This document shows, piece after piece, positions 7,932-16,214 of a stretch of 61,497 nt of DNA. The position numbers and the translations under genes were made by a program. Each line of letters begins with the position of its first letter. Position 1 is the first letter of the stretch. The DNA comes from Aquirhabdus sp. (GTDB lineage: Bacteria; Pseudomonadota; Gammaproteobacteria; Pseudomonadales; Moraxellaceae), in assembly GCA_030150135.1 (NCBI GenBank), contig JASLGO010000099.1, positions 1 through 61,497 on the forward strand. The letters run 5' to 3'. The notes under the pieces were generated by a model, which was not told the origin of the DNA, did no database searches, and worked only from the letters and a program-made list of their open reading frames with translations.

Positions 7932-9323
7932 ATGACTACTCGTATCGAAACCGACACAATGGGCGCGCTGGATGTCGAAAACAGCCGTTATTGGGGTGCA
8001 CAAACCCAACGTAGTATTCAAAATTTCCCAATCGGTGTAGATCGTTTTAAATTCACCCGCCCAATGATTCGCAGCCTCGGTATCCTCAAAAAAGGCGCAG
8101 CAGAAGCCAACCGCGACTTAGGTCAAATCTCTGAAGAAGTTGCAGCACTCATCATCCAAGCGGCTGACGAAGTGATCGCTGGTAAATTAGACGCACATTT
8201 CCCACTCGTTGTGTTCCAAACAGGTTCAGGCACACAAAGCAACATGAACTCCAACGAAGTGATTTCTAACCGTGCGATTGAAATTGCAGGTGGCGTACTC
8301 GGTAGCAAAACTCCAGTTCACCCGAACGACCATGTAAACCGCGGTCAGTCCAGTAACGACACATTCCCAACTGCAATGCACATTGCTGTGGTATTAGAAC
8401 TGAACGAAAAACTATTCCCAAGCGTGAAAGTTCTCCGTGACACATTGGCAGCAAAAGCTGAAAAATATAAAGATTTGGTTAAAGTCGGTCGTACCCATTT
8501 GCAAGATGCAACACCGATCACATTGGGTCAAGAAATTGGCGGTTGGGTTGCACAGCTTGATTACTGTATCGCAGAAGTACGTCATGCGCTGATTGGTCTG
8601 TATGAACTCGCAATTGGTGGTACAGCCGTTGGCACAGGCTTGAATGCACATCCAAAATTCGGTGCACTCGCAGCAAGCTACTATGAAAAAGAAACTGGTT
8701 ATCCATTCAAATCAGCAGCAAATAAATTTGCAGCATTGAGCGCACACGATGCACTCGTGCAAACCTCTGCAAGCCTGCGTACATTGGCTGGCGCGTTGAT
8801 GAAAATGGCAAACGACGTGCGTTGGTTAGCCAGTGGTCCACGTAACGGCATCGGCGAGTTGAACATTCCTGAAAACGAACCAGGCAGCTCGATCATGCCA
8901 GGTAAAGTCAACCCAACACAAAGCGAAGCGATGACCATGGTTGCTGTGCAAGTGTATGGAAACGATGCAGCAGTGGCGTTTGCAGGTAGTCAAGGTAACT
9001 TCCAATTAAACGTGTTCAAACCAGTGATGGTGCATAACGTATTGGAAAGCATCCAGTTGATTTCTGATTCTTGCCTAGCATTCAACGACAACTGTGCAGT
9101 TGGTATCGAACCAAACTTACCAAAAATCGAAGAAAACTTAGCGAAAAACCTGATGCAAGTCACTGCACTGAATCCACATATCGGCTACGACAAAGCTGCT
9201 GCGATTGCGAAGAAAGCGCATAAAGAAGGCACTAGTCTGAAAGAAGCTGCATTGGCACTCGGCTATGTGACCGAAGCTGAGTTTGCACAGTGGGTTGTAC
9301 CGTTAGATATGACTCATTCTTGA
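7932..9323 (+). CDS. fumC: class II fumarate hydratase
   Basis: A 463-aa protein, the standard length of oxygen-stable class II fumarases. It converts fumarate to L-malate in the TCA cycle in the cytoplasm. Family motifs are all present: MGALDVENSRYWGAQTQRS near the N-terminus, the TGSGTQSNMNSNEV and HPNDHVNRGQSSNDT substrate segments, GRTHLQDATP, and the superfamily signature GSSIMPGKVNP containing the catalytic serine loop. A GAGG-type ribosome binding site (AAAGAGGA) lies just before the ATG. It is a single-gene unit with its own terminator. Confidence 0.95.
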   Translation: MTTRIETDTMGALDVENSRYWGAQTQRSIQNFPIGVDRFKFTRPMIRSLGILKKGAAEANRDLGQISEEVAALIIQAADEVIAGKLDAHFPLVVFQTGSGTQSNMNSNEVISNRAIEIAGGVLGSKTPVHPNDHVNRGQSSNDTFPTAMHIAVVLELNEKLFPSVKVLRDTLAAKAEKYKDLVKVGRTHLQDATPITLGQEIGGWVAQLDYCIAEVRHALIGLYELAIGGTAVGTGLNAHPKFGALAASYYEKETGYPFKSAANKFAALSAHDALVQTSASLRTLAGALMKMANDVRWLASGPRNGIGELNIPENEPGSSIMPGKVNPTQSEAMTMVAVQVYGNDAAVAFAGSQGNFQLNVFKPVMVHNVLESIQLISDSCLAFNDNCAVGIEPNLPKIEENLAKNLMQVTALNPHIGYDKAAAIAKKAHKEGTSLKEAALALGYVTEAEFAQWVVPLDMTHS

Positions 9324-9345
9324 TTTGTTAGTGTGAAACCAAAAA

Positions 9346-9371
9346 GCGCGGACTTAGGTTCGCGTTTTTTT
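9346..9371 (+). terminator. terminator after fumC
   Basis: CGCGGAC (9347-9353) pairs with GTTCGCG (9358-9364), including one G-T wobble, across a four-base loop and is followed by seven T. Confidence 0.8.
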
Positions 9372-9610
9372 ATTCTCATATTTTGAACAAAATTGATGTG
9401 TATAATTTTCTATTTGTATCAGCCTGATATGCTTTAATGTTTCATGATTTAGCAATATCTGCAATTGATAATATCGTCCAGATTTTTCTCATAGAATGTC
9501 AATGAATATGATGGCATTTGCCGTTATGATTCGCGCGCTATTAGCTATTCCTGTAATCGATTCAAAGATTTTCCCCTTGTTTCTTTCTTGTTGTATCTAG
9601 GAAATTCCTC

Positions 9611-10612
9611 GTGAAACCCCGTATTTTCTCTACGCTATTATTTGCAGTATTAGTTCCTTTAAGTGCTTTGCATTCGCCGAAATCTTTTGCTGAAGACTCC
9701 AATTATGATGTCATTCAGAAGTTTACGCTTGGTGATGTACCCAAATATGATTTTGTTGCCGTAGACAATAAGCGTTTACGTCTCTATGTGACGCGTGGTG
9801 ACCATGTCGATGTGGTCAATCTAGACACCAATAAAATCATGAAAACCATCCCCGAGACGTATGGTGTTACAGGTGTTGCCTTTGCGCAGGATCTAAAATT
9901 AGGCTTTATCAGTAATCGTCAAAACAACACAGTCACCGTATTTGATTTAGAGTCTTTGCGGCGTATTTCTGATATTCAGGTCTCTGGTGGTGGAGTAGAT
10001 TCGATACTTTATGAACCCGCAGTGAATAAGGTTTATGTTTTTAACAGTAGTGCCAGCACGATAGATGTCATTGATGCAAAAACTCTAAAATTCATCCATT
10101 CAATTAAGTCCTCTGGAAAGCCAAGTCAGGCAGTCACTGATAACTATGGGCATATTTATGTCAATGTCCAAGATCATGCTGGGATAGATGTGATTGATGC
10201 CACGACAGACAAGTTAGAGTCGTCATGGAAATTATCGGATTGTGATCAGCCATCAGGATTAGCGTTTGATGTCGATCATTCCAGATTAATTTCTGCTTGT
10301 CGCAATCGCATTGCCGTTGTGACTAATTCATTAACAGGTGCAAATGTCGCGCAATTCTCGATTGGAGATGATGCCAATACAGTTTTATATGATTCTGAAT
10401 CGCGTAATGTATTTGTTGCTAATGGTGGAGGAAGCGGAACTTTGACGATTGCTCATCAATTGAGTTCAGATCGTTATCGCGTGATTCAGAATCTTGCGAC
10501 ATTGAGTGGGGCAAAAACGATGACTATGAATAAACAATCCAAGGAGATTTTTCTTCCTGTGATTGCAGATCATAAATTGGTGGTTTTAGTCGTGAATACT
10601 AAAATTCATTAA
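9611..10612 (+). CDS. exported YncE-like beta-propeller protein
   Basis: A 333-aa protein with a Sec-type signal (positively charged start, hydrophobic LLFAVLVPL, probable cleavage after SFA near residue 27). The rest is built of repeating ~40-residue blade units such as VDVVNLDTNKI, VTVFDLESLRR, IDVIDAKTLKF and IDVIDATTDKL, as in the seven-bladed YVTN/YncE propellers. These proteins are periplasmic and often act as scaffolds; some accompany metal or quinoprotein systems. The start is GTG with GGAA seven bases upstream. It stands alone between two terminators. The ligand is unknown. Confidence 0.75.
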   Translation: MKPRIFSTLLFAVLVPLSALHSPKSFAEDSNYDVIQKFTLGDVPKYDFVAVDNKRLRLYVTRGDHVDVVNLDTNKIMKTIPETYGVTGVAFAQDLKLGFISNRQNNTVTVFDLESLRRISDIQVSGGGVDSILYEPAVNKVYVFNSSASTIDVIDAKTLKFIHSIKSSGKPSQAVTDNYGHIYVNVQDHAGIDVIDATTDKLESSWKLSDCDQPSGLAFDVDHSRLISACRNRIAVVTNSLTGANVAQFSIGDDANTVLYDSESRNVFVANGGGSGTLTIAHQLSSDRYRVIQNLATLSGAKTMTMNKQSKEIFLPVIADHKLVVLVVNTKIH

Positions 10613-10672
10613 GGTCGTCATTGGTTTCTTGATACGTTCTTGACGGCTTAGATCAATGGCGTTGGTGAAACA

Positions 10673-10709
10673 AAAAGCCCTTTCTATATGATAGATAGGG
10701 CTTTTATTT
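10673..10709 (+). terminator. terminator after beta-propeller gene
   Basis: AAAAGCCCT...CTA pairs with TAG..AGGGCTTTT, with the T-rich TTTTATTT tail. Confidence 0.8.
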
Positions 10710-10816
10710 ATGTGCAATTTCTTTACATAAAGCGCTGAGACAACTGAAATTTATACGCTACAATCAAAGCAGGGTTGGAGTTGTTGAGTCCGATTATATT
10801 GATTAAAGGTGCAGCC

Positions 10817-11725
10817 ATGGAAAGTGAAGATATTGTTCGAATTGAAGGTCGTGTGGCGGAAATTGGTACAGGATTAAAGATAGCCCGATTAGTTCCCAGT
10901 CGGATGCGTCGTACCATTGGTGCGTGGTGCTTCTTGGATCATGCAGGGCCTGTCAATTTTGCGGTGGGAGAGGGAATGAATGTGGGGCCGCATCCGCATA
11001 TCGGTTTGCAGACGTTTACATGGATGATTGAAGGATCGGTCAGGCATCTGGATAGTCTGGGAAGTGACCAAATGATTTATCCCAATCAAGTCAATCTCAT
11101 GACCGCAGGTAAAGGGATCTCTCATGCTGAGATTTCACCGACGGATAAACCCAGCCGATTACACGCAGCGCAATTGTGGATTGCTCTGCCAGATCAGCAT
11201 CGCCATATAGAGCCTCATTTCCAAAATTATCCGACATTACCTGTGGCTCATCAGGATTCATTTGATGCGACGATTTTGGTAGGAAGTAGTTTTGGTGTGA
11301 CTTCACCAGTTTCAGTGTATACGTCACTCGTTGCAGTGGATTTACTGGCCAAAAAAACTGGGACATTTGAGTTGCCATTAGATTCGAATTTTGAGCATGG
11401 CATTACTGTTTTGGAAGGTAGGGCACTGGTTAATGGCGAACCTCTAGAAACGGGTTCATTGCTTTATTTTGCAGAAGGACATTCTAATGTGACGATCAGT
11501 TGTGATTTGTCTACAAGAATATTAATGATTGGCGGAGAGCCGTTTAAAGAAGATGTTTTATTGTGGTGGAATTTTGTGGCGCGGACTCAAGAAGAAGTAG
11601 AAGAGGCACGCCGTGATTGGGAGGCAAAGAGTTCGCGTTTTGGTACGCTTGATGAAGCGAATGCAGGTAAGCGATTGATTGCACCTTCGCTTGATGGTAT
11701 TCATTTAAAAGGAGCTCACTCATGA
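10817..11725 (+). CDS. pirin family protein
   Basis: A 302-aa bicupin protein. The N-terminal cupin has the pirin metal motif: GPHPHIGLQTFTWMIEG with the histidines, then the MTAGKGISHAE segment with His and Glu. The C-terminal cupin is more divergent, as usual. Pirins bind one iron or copper; some have quercetinase activity and others act as redox-sensitive regulators. The ATG at 10817 is chosen over a TTG at 10775 because AAAGG lies seven bases before the ATG. The stop overlaps the start of the OsmC gene by four bases (ATGA), so the two are translationally coupled, which suggests a joint role in oxidative or electrophile stress. Confidence 0.9.
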   Translation: MESEDIVRIEGRVAEIGTGLKIARLVPSRMRRTIGAWCFLDHAGPVNFAVGEGMNVGPHPHIGLQTFTWMIEGSVRHLDSLGSDQMIYPNQVNLMTAGKGISHAEISPTDKPSRLHAAQLWIALPDQHRHIEPHFQNYPTLPVAHQDSFDATILVGSSFGVTSPVSVYTSLVAVDLLAKKTGTFELPLDSNFEHGITVLEGRALVNGEPLETGSLLYFAEGHSNVTISCDLSTRILMIGGEPFKEDVLLWWNFVARTQEEVEEARRDWEAKSSRFGTLDEANAGKRLIAPSLDGIHLKGAHS

Positions 11726-12120
11726 AAGCGATAGCAACTGCAACAGTGGATTCAACACCAAAAAATTATACTCATCGCATTAAAACAGGGGACTTTGATC
11801 TGCTTGCCGATGAGCCTGTGGCATCTGGTGGACAACATGCAGGGCCAGCGCCTTATGAGTTTATTCTAAGTGGTTTGGGTGCGTGTACTGCGATTACTTT
11901 GCGGATGTATGCTCAGCATAAAGGCTGGGAAATTGGTCAGTTGCACGTTGAGCTGACTTTATTGAAAGATCGCGAAGACCATACGCGTATTGAGCGTGTA
12001 TTACGCACTGATCTGGAGCTGAGTGATGAGATCTGGCAAGGATTGCTTAAAGTTGCTGAAAAAACCCCTGTCACTTTAACCTTGCGAAATGGTGCTGAAA
12101 TTGTGACAGCACGTGGTTGA
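11722..12120 (+). CDS. OsmC/YhfA family protein
   Basis: A 132-aa OsmC-fold protein. The first peroxidatic cysteine position is C55 in GLGACTAITL. The second cysteine of typical thiol peroxidases in this fold would lie in the segment AEKTPVTLTL, where Thr is found instead, so it is a one-cysteine variant. A classical Ohr/OsmC two-cysteine peroxidase cycle is therefore unlikely; the family also contains proteins of unknown thiol chemistry. Coupled to the upstream pirin gene by a four-base overlap. Confidence 0.85.
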   Translation: MKAIATATVDSTPKNYTHRIKTGDFDLLADEPVASGGQHAGPAPYEFILSGLGACTAITLRMYAQHKGWEIGQLHVELTLLKDREDHTRIERVLRTDLELSDEIWQGLLKVAEKTPVTLTLRNGAEIVTARG

Positions 12121-12128
12121 TTGAGTGA

Positions 12129-12944
12129 CTAGAGCGAATAAATCTGAAAGCTTACACTCAAACCTAAACTGATGAAGAATAGCCCCGCAAGGCGTGGAAT
12201 CAAGCGACTTGTTGGGGTGATCTTTTCTAGTAGGATCAAGACGGTGAGTGCTGCAATCCAAAGCGTGTTCATCACCCCACCCACGAAGAGCAGTAGCATC
12301 AGTGCCCAGCAGCAGCCTACGCAATAAAGTCCATGTTTAAGACCTAATTTTAGTGCGCCACGCTGTGTGGCGCTGAATCCACCATGTTGCTGAATAAAGG
12401 TGAGGGGTGACTGGCATTGAGTAAGACAAATATCCTTCACTGCGAGCCACTGATAGATTCCAGCAGCAATCAATAATCCCCCGCCTAAAATATGACTTTG
12501 GCTTGCCAGCATGGGACTAAGCAACGTTAAACGTTCAAGTCCCCATTGTGTGCACGTTGCGAGCAGGGCAAAGATAGTCCAAATCAGCAGATAACCTAAG
12601 GCGAACCAGCTGGTCGCTGCAAAAGGATAGTTTTGTTGTCGTGCCTGTCGTCCTACGCGTGCATACAGCAAGAGCATTGGAGCGACCGAGGGCGTCATCA
12701 TTCCGATCATCATGACGATCCACATCGTCAGCATGAAAAAGAATTCTGCCCATGTCCATGCCTGAAAAGCAGGCATGAGCATCTCATTCATGTTGCTCAT
12801 GTCCATCCCAGACATATTGCTTGCATTCATATCGATGCTAAGTTTCAGGACATAAGCCCAAGCAAGTGCGCTAGTCACAAGGATGGCTATGATGACTACG
12901 TGTCGGTCGCGCTTTAATACAAGCTCTAGTGCGGTATCATTCAT
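12129..12944 (-). CDS. DUF2182 polytopic membrane protein, predicted metal-binding
   Basis: A 271-aa protein with about six or seven membrane segments. It matches the DUF2182 family: W-rich first transmembrane segment, the MMIGMMTPSVAPMLLLYAR segment and the AGIYQWLAVKDICLTQCQSP segment with two cysteines, then YCVGCCWALM with three more. Between the first two membrane spans it has a Met-rich periplasmic loop with M39, M44, M47, M49, M52, M55 and M57, a pattern typical of copper or silver ligands. It starts two bases after the DUF1326 stop and is the last gene of a three-gene operon. The family has been described as predicted metal-binding but has no established function. Confidence 0.85.
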   Translation of the reverse strand: MNDTALELVLKRDRHVVIIAILVTSALAWAYVLKLSIDMNASNMSGMDMSNMNEMLMPAFQAWTWAEFFFMLTMWIVMMIGMMTPSVAPMLLLYARVGRQARQQNYPFAATSWFALGYLLIWTIFALLATCTQWGLERLTLLSPMLASQSHILGGGLLIAAGIYQWLAVKDICLTQCQSPLTFIQQHGGFSATQRGALKLGLKHGLYCVGCCWALMLLLFVGGVMNTLWIAALTVLILLEKITPTSRLIPRLAGLFFISLGLSVSFQIYSL

Positions 12945-12946
12945 TG

Positions 12947-13585
12947 TTAATGCACGACACCGCTTTGGTTTAGATGCAATATAGTAAAGTGCCCATGAGA
13001 ATCACTGAGATCAAGCTGGATTGATCCGTTTGTCTTTGACCAGCCGCGCCCAGCTTCGGCAAGGCTATACTCAAAACCATTGGGCATGTCGATACGTACA
13101 CGGTGTTCCAGACCTGTAATTGGATTCAGGATTGGTTCTCCGCGAGATTCGATGATATCTGTCACAGCTAGATGTGCTCTGCGACGTTCGATATCAATTT
13201 CAAAATCTATGTCCGCATAAATTGGCTCATATAATTTTTCTAAAGTAGTCGAAAATACTTGAAAAATTGTTGCTCCTGGTTCGGTATCCTGTCCTGCGAG
13301 AATTCGCAGCAGAGCTTCTCGTTGTTCTGGTTGTGCACGTTGATCGATGATGAGCGCTGCTTCGCCACCACCGAGGTGAATAGGGCCCGGCCACCGAAAA
13401 ATTCCTGCGACTTTTAGACCGTCAAGGTGAGTTGAGCCATGATGACCTTGGTCAATTTCAAAGGCGACTACAGCATTACAAAACCCATGTGTAGGTAATG
13501 CATTAAATTGACAAGGACAACCATAGGCACAATTACAGTTAGAAAATTCCCGCGCGTTGATTTCCCATTGTTTAATATTGTCCAT
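12947..13585 (-). CDS. DUF1326 domain protein with Cys-rich N-terminus
   Basis: A 212-aa soluble protein of the DUF1326 family. The hallmark is the N-terminal CNCAYGCPCQF motif (C17, C19, C23, C25), a likely metal site, with a further Cys at residue 36. Residues 40-200 form a beta-rich domain with conserved WPGPIHLGGGEA. DUF1326 genes are regularly followed by DUF2182 genes, as here, with a two-base gap. No signal peptide is evident, so it is probably cytoplasmic. An intracellular metal carrier or sensor for the DUF2182 membrane partner is an inference. Confidence 0.85.
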   Translation of the reverse strand: MDNIKQWEINAREFSNCNCAYGCPCQFNALPTHGFCNAVVAFEIDQGHHGSTHLDGLKVAGIFRWPGPIHLGGGEAALIIDQRAQPEQREALLRILAGQDTEPGATIFQVFSTTLEKLYEPIYADIDFEIDIERRRAHLAVTDIIESRGEPILNPITGLEHRVRIDMPNGFEYSLAEAGRGWSKTNGSIQLDLSDSHGHFTILHLNQSGVVH

Positions 13586-13644
13586 TTTTATGATCTCCCA
13601 GATACCAAATAAGTGAGAGTGCTCTCCATTTGAGTTGAGAGTAC

Positions 13645-13917
13645 TTACTCTGCTGTTGTTGGATCAATCATAGATGTGACTTGCGAGATACGATTTGCTG
13701 GGAAACCGCCCAATCTAGCGTGCTCTCTCACCAGTTCCTCATTTGGGGCGATATATTCACAGTAGATTTTGTCTGCAGTCACAAAGCTTTGAACCCATTG
13801 TACTTGCGGTCCTAATTGATTGAGTACCCCGCAGGATTTTTGTGATATGGCTTTTAATTCTTGACCAGATAGTTTTCCTGCGTCAGGAATATCTCGTTCG
13901 ATGATGAATTTTGGCAT
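13645..13917 (-). CDS. DUF4242 family protein (SCO4226-like)
   Basis: A 90-aa ferredoxin-like-fold protein: MPKFIIERDIPDAGKLS at the start, QWVQSFVTADKIYCEYIAP in the middle and the EHARLGGFPANRISQVTSMIDP ending region, which together define DUF4242. A Streptomyces member (SCO4226) was reported to bind nickel. AGGAGA-type ribosome binding sequence precedes the ATG. It lies 59 bases upstream of the DUF1326 gene on the same strand and is probably the first gene of the operon DUF4242-DUF1326-DUF2182. Confidence 0.8.
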   Translation of the reverse strand: MPKFIIERDIPDAGKLSGQELKAISQKSCGVLNQLGPQVQWVQSFVTADKIYCEYIAPNEELVREHARLGGFPANRISQVTSMIDPTTAE

Positions 13918-14143
13918 GACAATCTCCTTGATGGAGTTGATGTTTAGGGAACTAGAGTTCTTGATGCTCTAGTTGTACTTCACTTCTTTTTTCTAAAATT
14001 AGTGTGATGCATTGACGATTTTTAGTGAGATTATTCGTTTATAGTGCGCCAAGAAAATAGCGATGACAAGTGCAATTTTGCGCATTTTTTCATCAAAATT
14101 CCGTTGCCACAAAGTCAACATCTTCTAATATTTGGTCTCGCTA

Positions 14144-15388
14144 TCACGAATGTAAAGCTTGGTCGACTTGTTTTAATGAGTCTTCGCTGGGTTCTACATA
14201 AAGTTCATAGCGGTTTCGTCCATTGGCTTTTGCTTGATAAAGAGCGGTGTCGGCATTATGTAGCAACTGCGCGATATCAATTTCTGGTGAGGGAACAGAT
14301 ACACAGAGACCGATGCTAAAGGAAACAAAGTGCCCATTGGGGTGTGGGATCGCGAGACTGGCGATTTGATGAAGCAGGCGAGCTGCTTGCTCTTTGGCGA
14401 GCGTTGTATCCATTGCAGGATAGACCAAGACAAACTCTTCACCACCATAACGTGCGGCTAATTCACCACTTCGTTTGGTCATCCTCGCAAAAAGTTGTGC
14501 AACTTGGCGTAGACAACTATCACCTGAAAGATGTCCGAATTTGTCATTGTAGAGTTTAAAGTGGTCAACATCGATTAGCATGATGGTTAGAGGTTGATTT
14601 TGACGTAGTGCGCGATTCCATTCATCATCTAACACCTCATCTAAATGGCGTCGATTTGCAATTCCAGTGAGAGAGTCTAGACGAGAGAGTGATTCAAGTT
14701 GTTTAGCGAGCTCTTCTCCTTTATGGATGGTGATGCGTAATAACAATGTGTTCAAAAAATTCTTGCGTTCTTGGTTCTCCAGCGCATAACTCAGCCCTAA
14801 TCCCAGAATGCTCGAACAGATATAGATCCGATTAAACAATGTCCAATTGACGAGGATATGACTAAAAGTCATGATAAAAATTGCAGAAAACCCGCCGATC
14901 AAATTTGCGATCAGCCCCCAAAGAAAGGTTATTCCTACACATGTGTAAACAATCAGTATGGCAAAAATGATTCCTGCATACAAAAGTGGGGAGTTTTGAC
15001 CCAATGGAAATAGATTGGTAATGATGATTGTTGCCGAAATGACAACAGAGCTTCCAAAAACACCATATACGGTAAACCATCGATTAAAACGTGGAAAAAA
15101 AGACAGTGCCATCGTGCAGATAATGCTGAATGTTACGGAGGCAACGATGGTTAACCAGAGTTCGATACCTGATTTGGGAATAACACCGATAATGCCCGTA
15201 ATCAGGATTGCATAGAGAAAGAAGATGACAGGCATTAACACATGAAAGCGTCGAATGGAGCGCGGGACGTGCTGATCAAGAAATAGTTTTTCTAGTTTGG
15301 CTGGAAAAGTGAGCAGTCGATTTCTAGACTGCAATGCAGTCGATAGTTCCTCTTCAGTGGCTTCCTGTGTCCGCAATAGGTTATTCAT
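14144..15388 (-). CDS. membrane diguanylate cyclase (GGDEF), degenerate I-site
   Basis: A 414-aa protein with a cytoplasmic N-terminal ~45 residues, about six transmembrane segments to residue ~215, a short coiled-coil signalling helix and a C-terminal GGDEF domain. The active-site motif is GGEEF at about residue 314 (RYGGEEFV), with the IDVDHFKLYND metal/substrate segment upstream, so it should make c-di-GMP from GTP. The product-inhibition site five residues before the motif reads RSGE rather than RxxD, so feedback inhibition may be lost. It is the first of two cyclases near an HD-GYP gene on the same strand. Confidence 0.9.
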   Translation of the reverse strand: MNNLLRTQEATEEELSTALQSRNRLLTFPAKLEKLFLDQHVPRSIRRFHVLMPVIFFLYAILITGIIGVIPKSGIELWLTIVASVTFSIICTMALSFFPRFNRWFTVYGVFGSSVVISATIIITNLFPLGQNSPLLYAGIIFAILIVYTCVGITFLWGLIANLIGGFSAIFIMTFSHILVNWTLFNRIYICSSILGLGLSYALENQERKNFLNTLLLRITIHKGEELAKQLESLSRLDSLTGIANRRHLDEVLDDEWNRALRQNQPLTIMLIDVDHFKLYNDKFGHLSGDSCLRQVAQLFARMTKRSGELAARYGGEEFVLVYPAMDTTLAKEQAARLLHQIASLAIPHPNGHFVSFSIGLCVSVPSPEIDIAQLLHNADTALYQAKANGRNRYELYVEPSEDSLKQVDQALHS

Positions 15389-15540
15389 ATTCGTTACATC
15401 AATATCCTTTTGATTTTACCAATGAAGAATGTCTTATACGCGTTTCCTGAAAATATCCATTTTTAGCGTCTATTTAAGTTTATAGACCACGTTTAAAGAT
15501 TAGACAATAGTTTTGAAACAATCTGTAGAGATTTGTGCTG

Positions 15541-16098
15541 TTATGCCGCAGCCCAACTGCTGATTTTCCGAAAGGTTAGTGATATTCGCGGCTCTGTGAA
15601 CGTGTCAGATGCGCGCATCCCATGCAGATAGTTTTGTTGACTATCAAGCCCCATGATGCATAGATCTCCACCATACATGAAGAACTCGTGTTCCTCATCA
15701 GTACAAACATCTTTAAAGACCCCGAGTCGAGTACCTCCATATGCAACAGATAGGATTGGTTGATCGAGATCGGTTTGCAGACCTTTGTTACTTCTAAATG
15801 GAACAATTGAACTGCCATCCTGATAATAGTTTGCATAGCATGCATTCATTGCGACACTGAATCGTTCATTCAGTTCGTGCATGATTTTCAAGACAACAGG
15901 GTCAAAAGGCTGTGATTTCTGCACCTGACCAAAGATTAAGTAGTCAGCTCCCATGTTACAAAATCGTCGTCCTGAGGCCTCGTCATAACTCCATTGCAGA
16001 TTGTTTTTAAAATATTCCAATTGATCTATAGAGTTTTCTGTATAGCGACGAATCATAAAAACATTCGCCTTGGGAACTATCGACTCAAAATCGTACAT
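15541..16098 (-). CDS. AlkB-fold 2OG-Fe(II) oxygenase homologue lacking the HxD iron ligands
   Basis: A 185-aa protein with AlkB-family layout: NACYANYYQDGSSIVPF, then PILSVAYGGTRLGVF, GGDLCIMG, the YLHGM segment with the distal iron His (H159) and EPRISLTFR with the R-x5-R 2-oxoglutarate-binding pair. The proximal iron motif, normally WHSD(D/N)E, reads F101-R102-S103-N104-K, so His and Asp are Arg and Asn. Two of three iron ligands are therefore missing, implying a dead or altered enzyme. The ATG at 16098 is chosen over a GTG at 16134 because GAGG lies six bases upstream of it. It lies between two cyclase genes on the same strand. Repair of alkylated DNA or RNA is not a safe call. Confidence 0.7.
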   Translation of the reverse strand: MYDFESIVPKANVFMIRRYTENSIDQLEYFKNNLQWSYDEASGRRFCNMGADYLIFGQVQKSQPFDPVVLKIMHELNERFSVAMNACYANYYQDGSSIVPFRSNKGLQTDLDQPILSVAYGGTRLGVFKDVCTDEEHEFFMYGGDLCIMGLDSQQNYLHGMRASDTFTEPRISLTFRKISSWAAA

Positions 16099-16214
16099 GG
16101 GTGACCTCACTGATTGAAAGAGAACAGCATTCACCTTTTATTTGTTCAAGCTTGGGCGTGTTAAGGTTTAATCACACACCCATTTTTCATCGTAAAAACA
16201 AAGATCAACACACT

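Noticed and set aside
7718..8014. 98-codon open frame running into fumC
   Set aside because: It overlaps the secure fumC start out of frame, lacks a ribosome binding site and has low-complexity sequence.
15541..16134. BLUF or other photosensor near the cyclases
   Set aside because: The middle and C-terminal motifs (YLHGM, EPRISLTFR) fit the AlkB fold instead.
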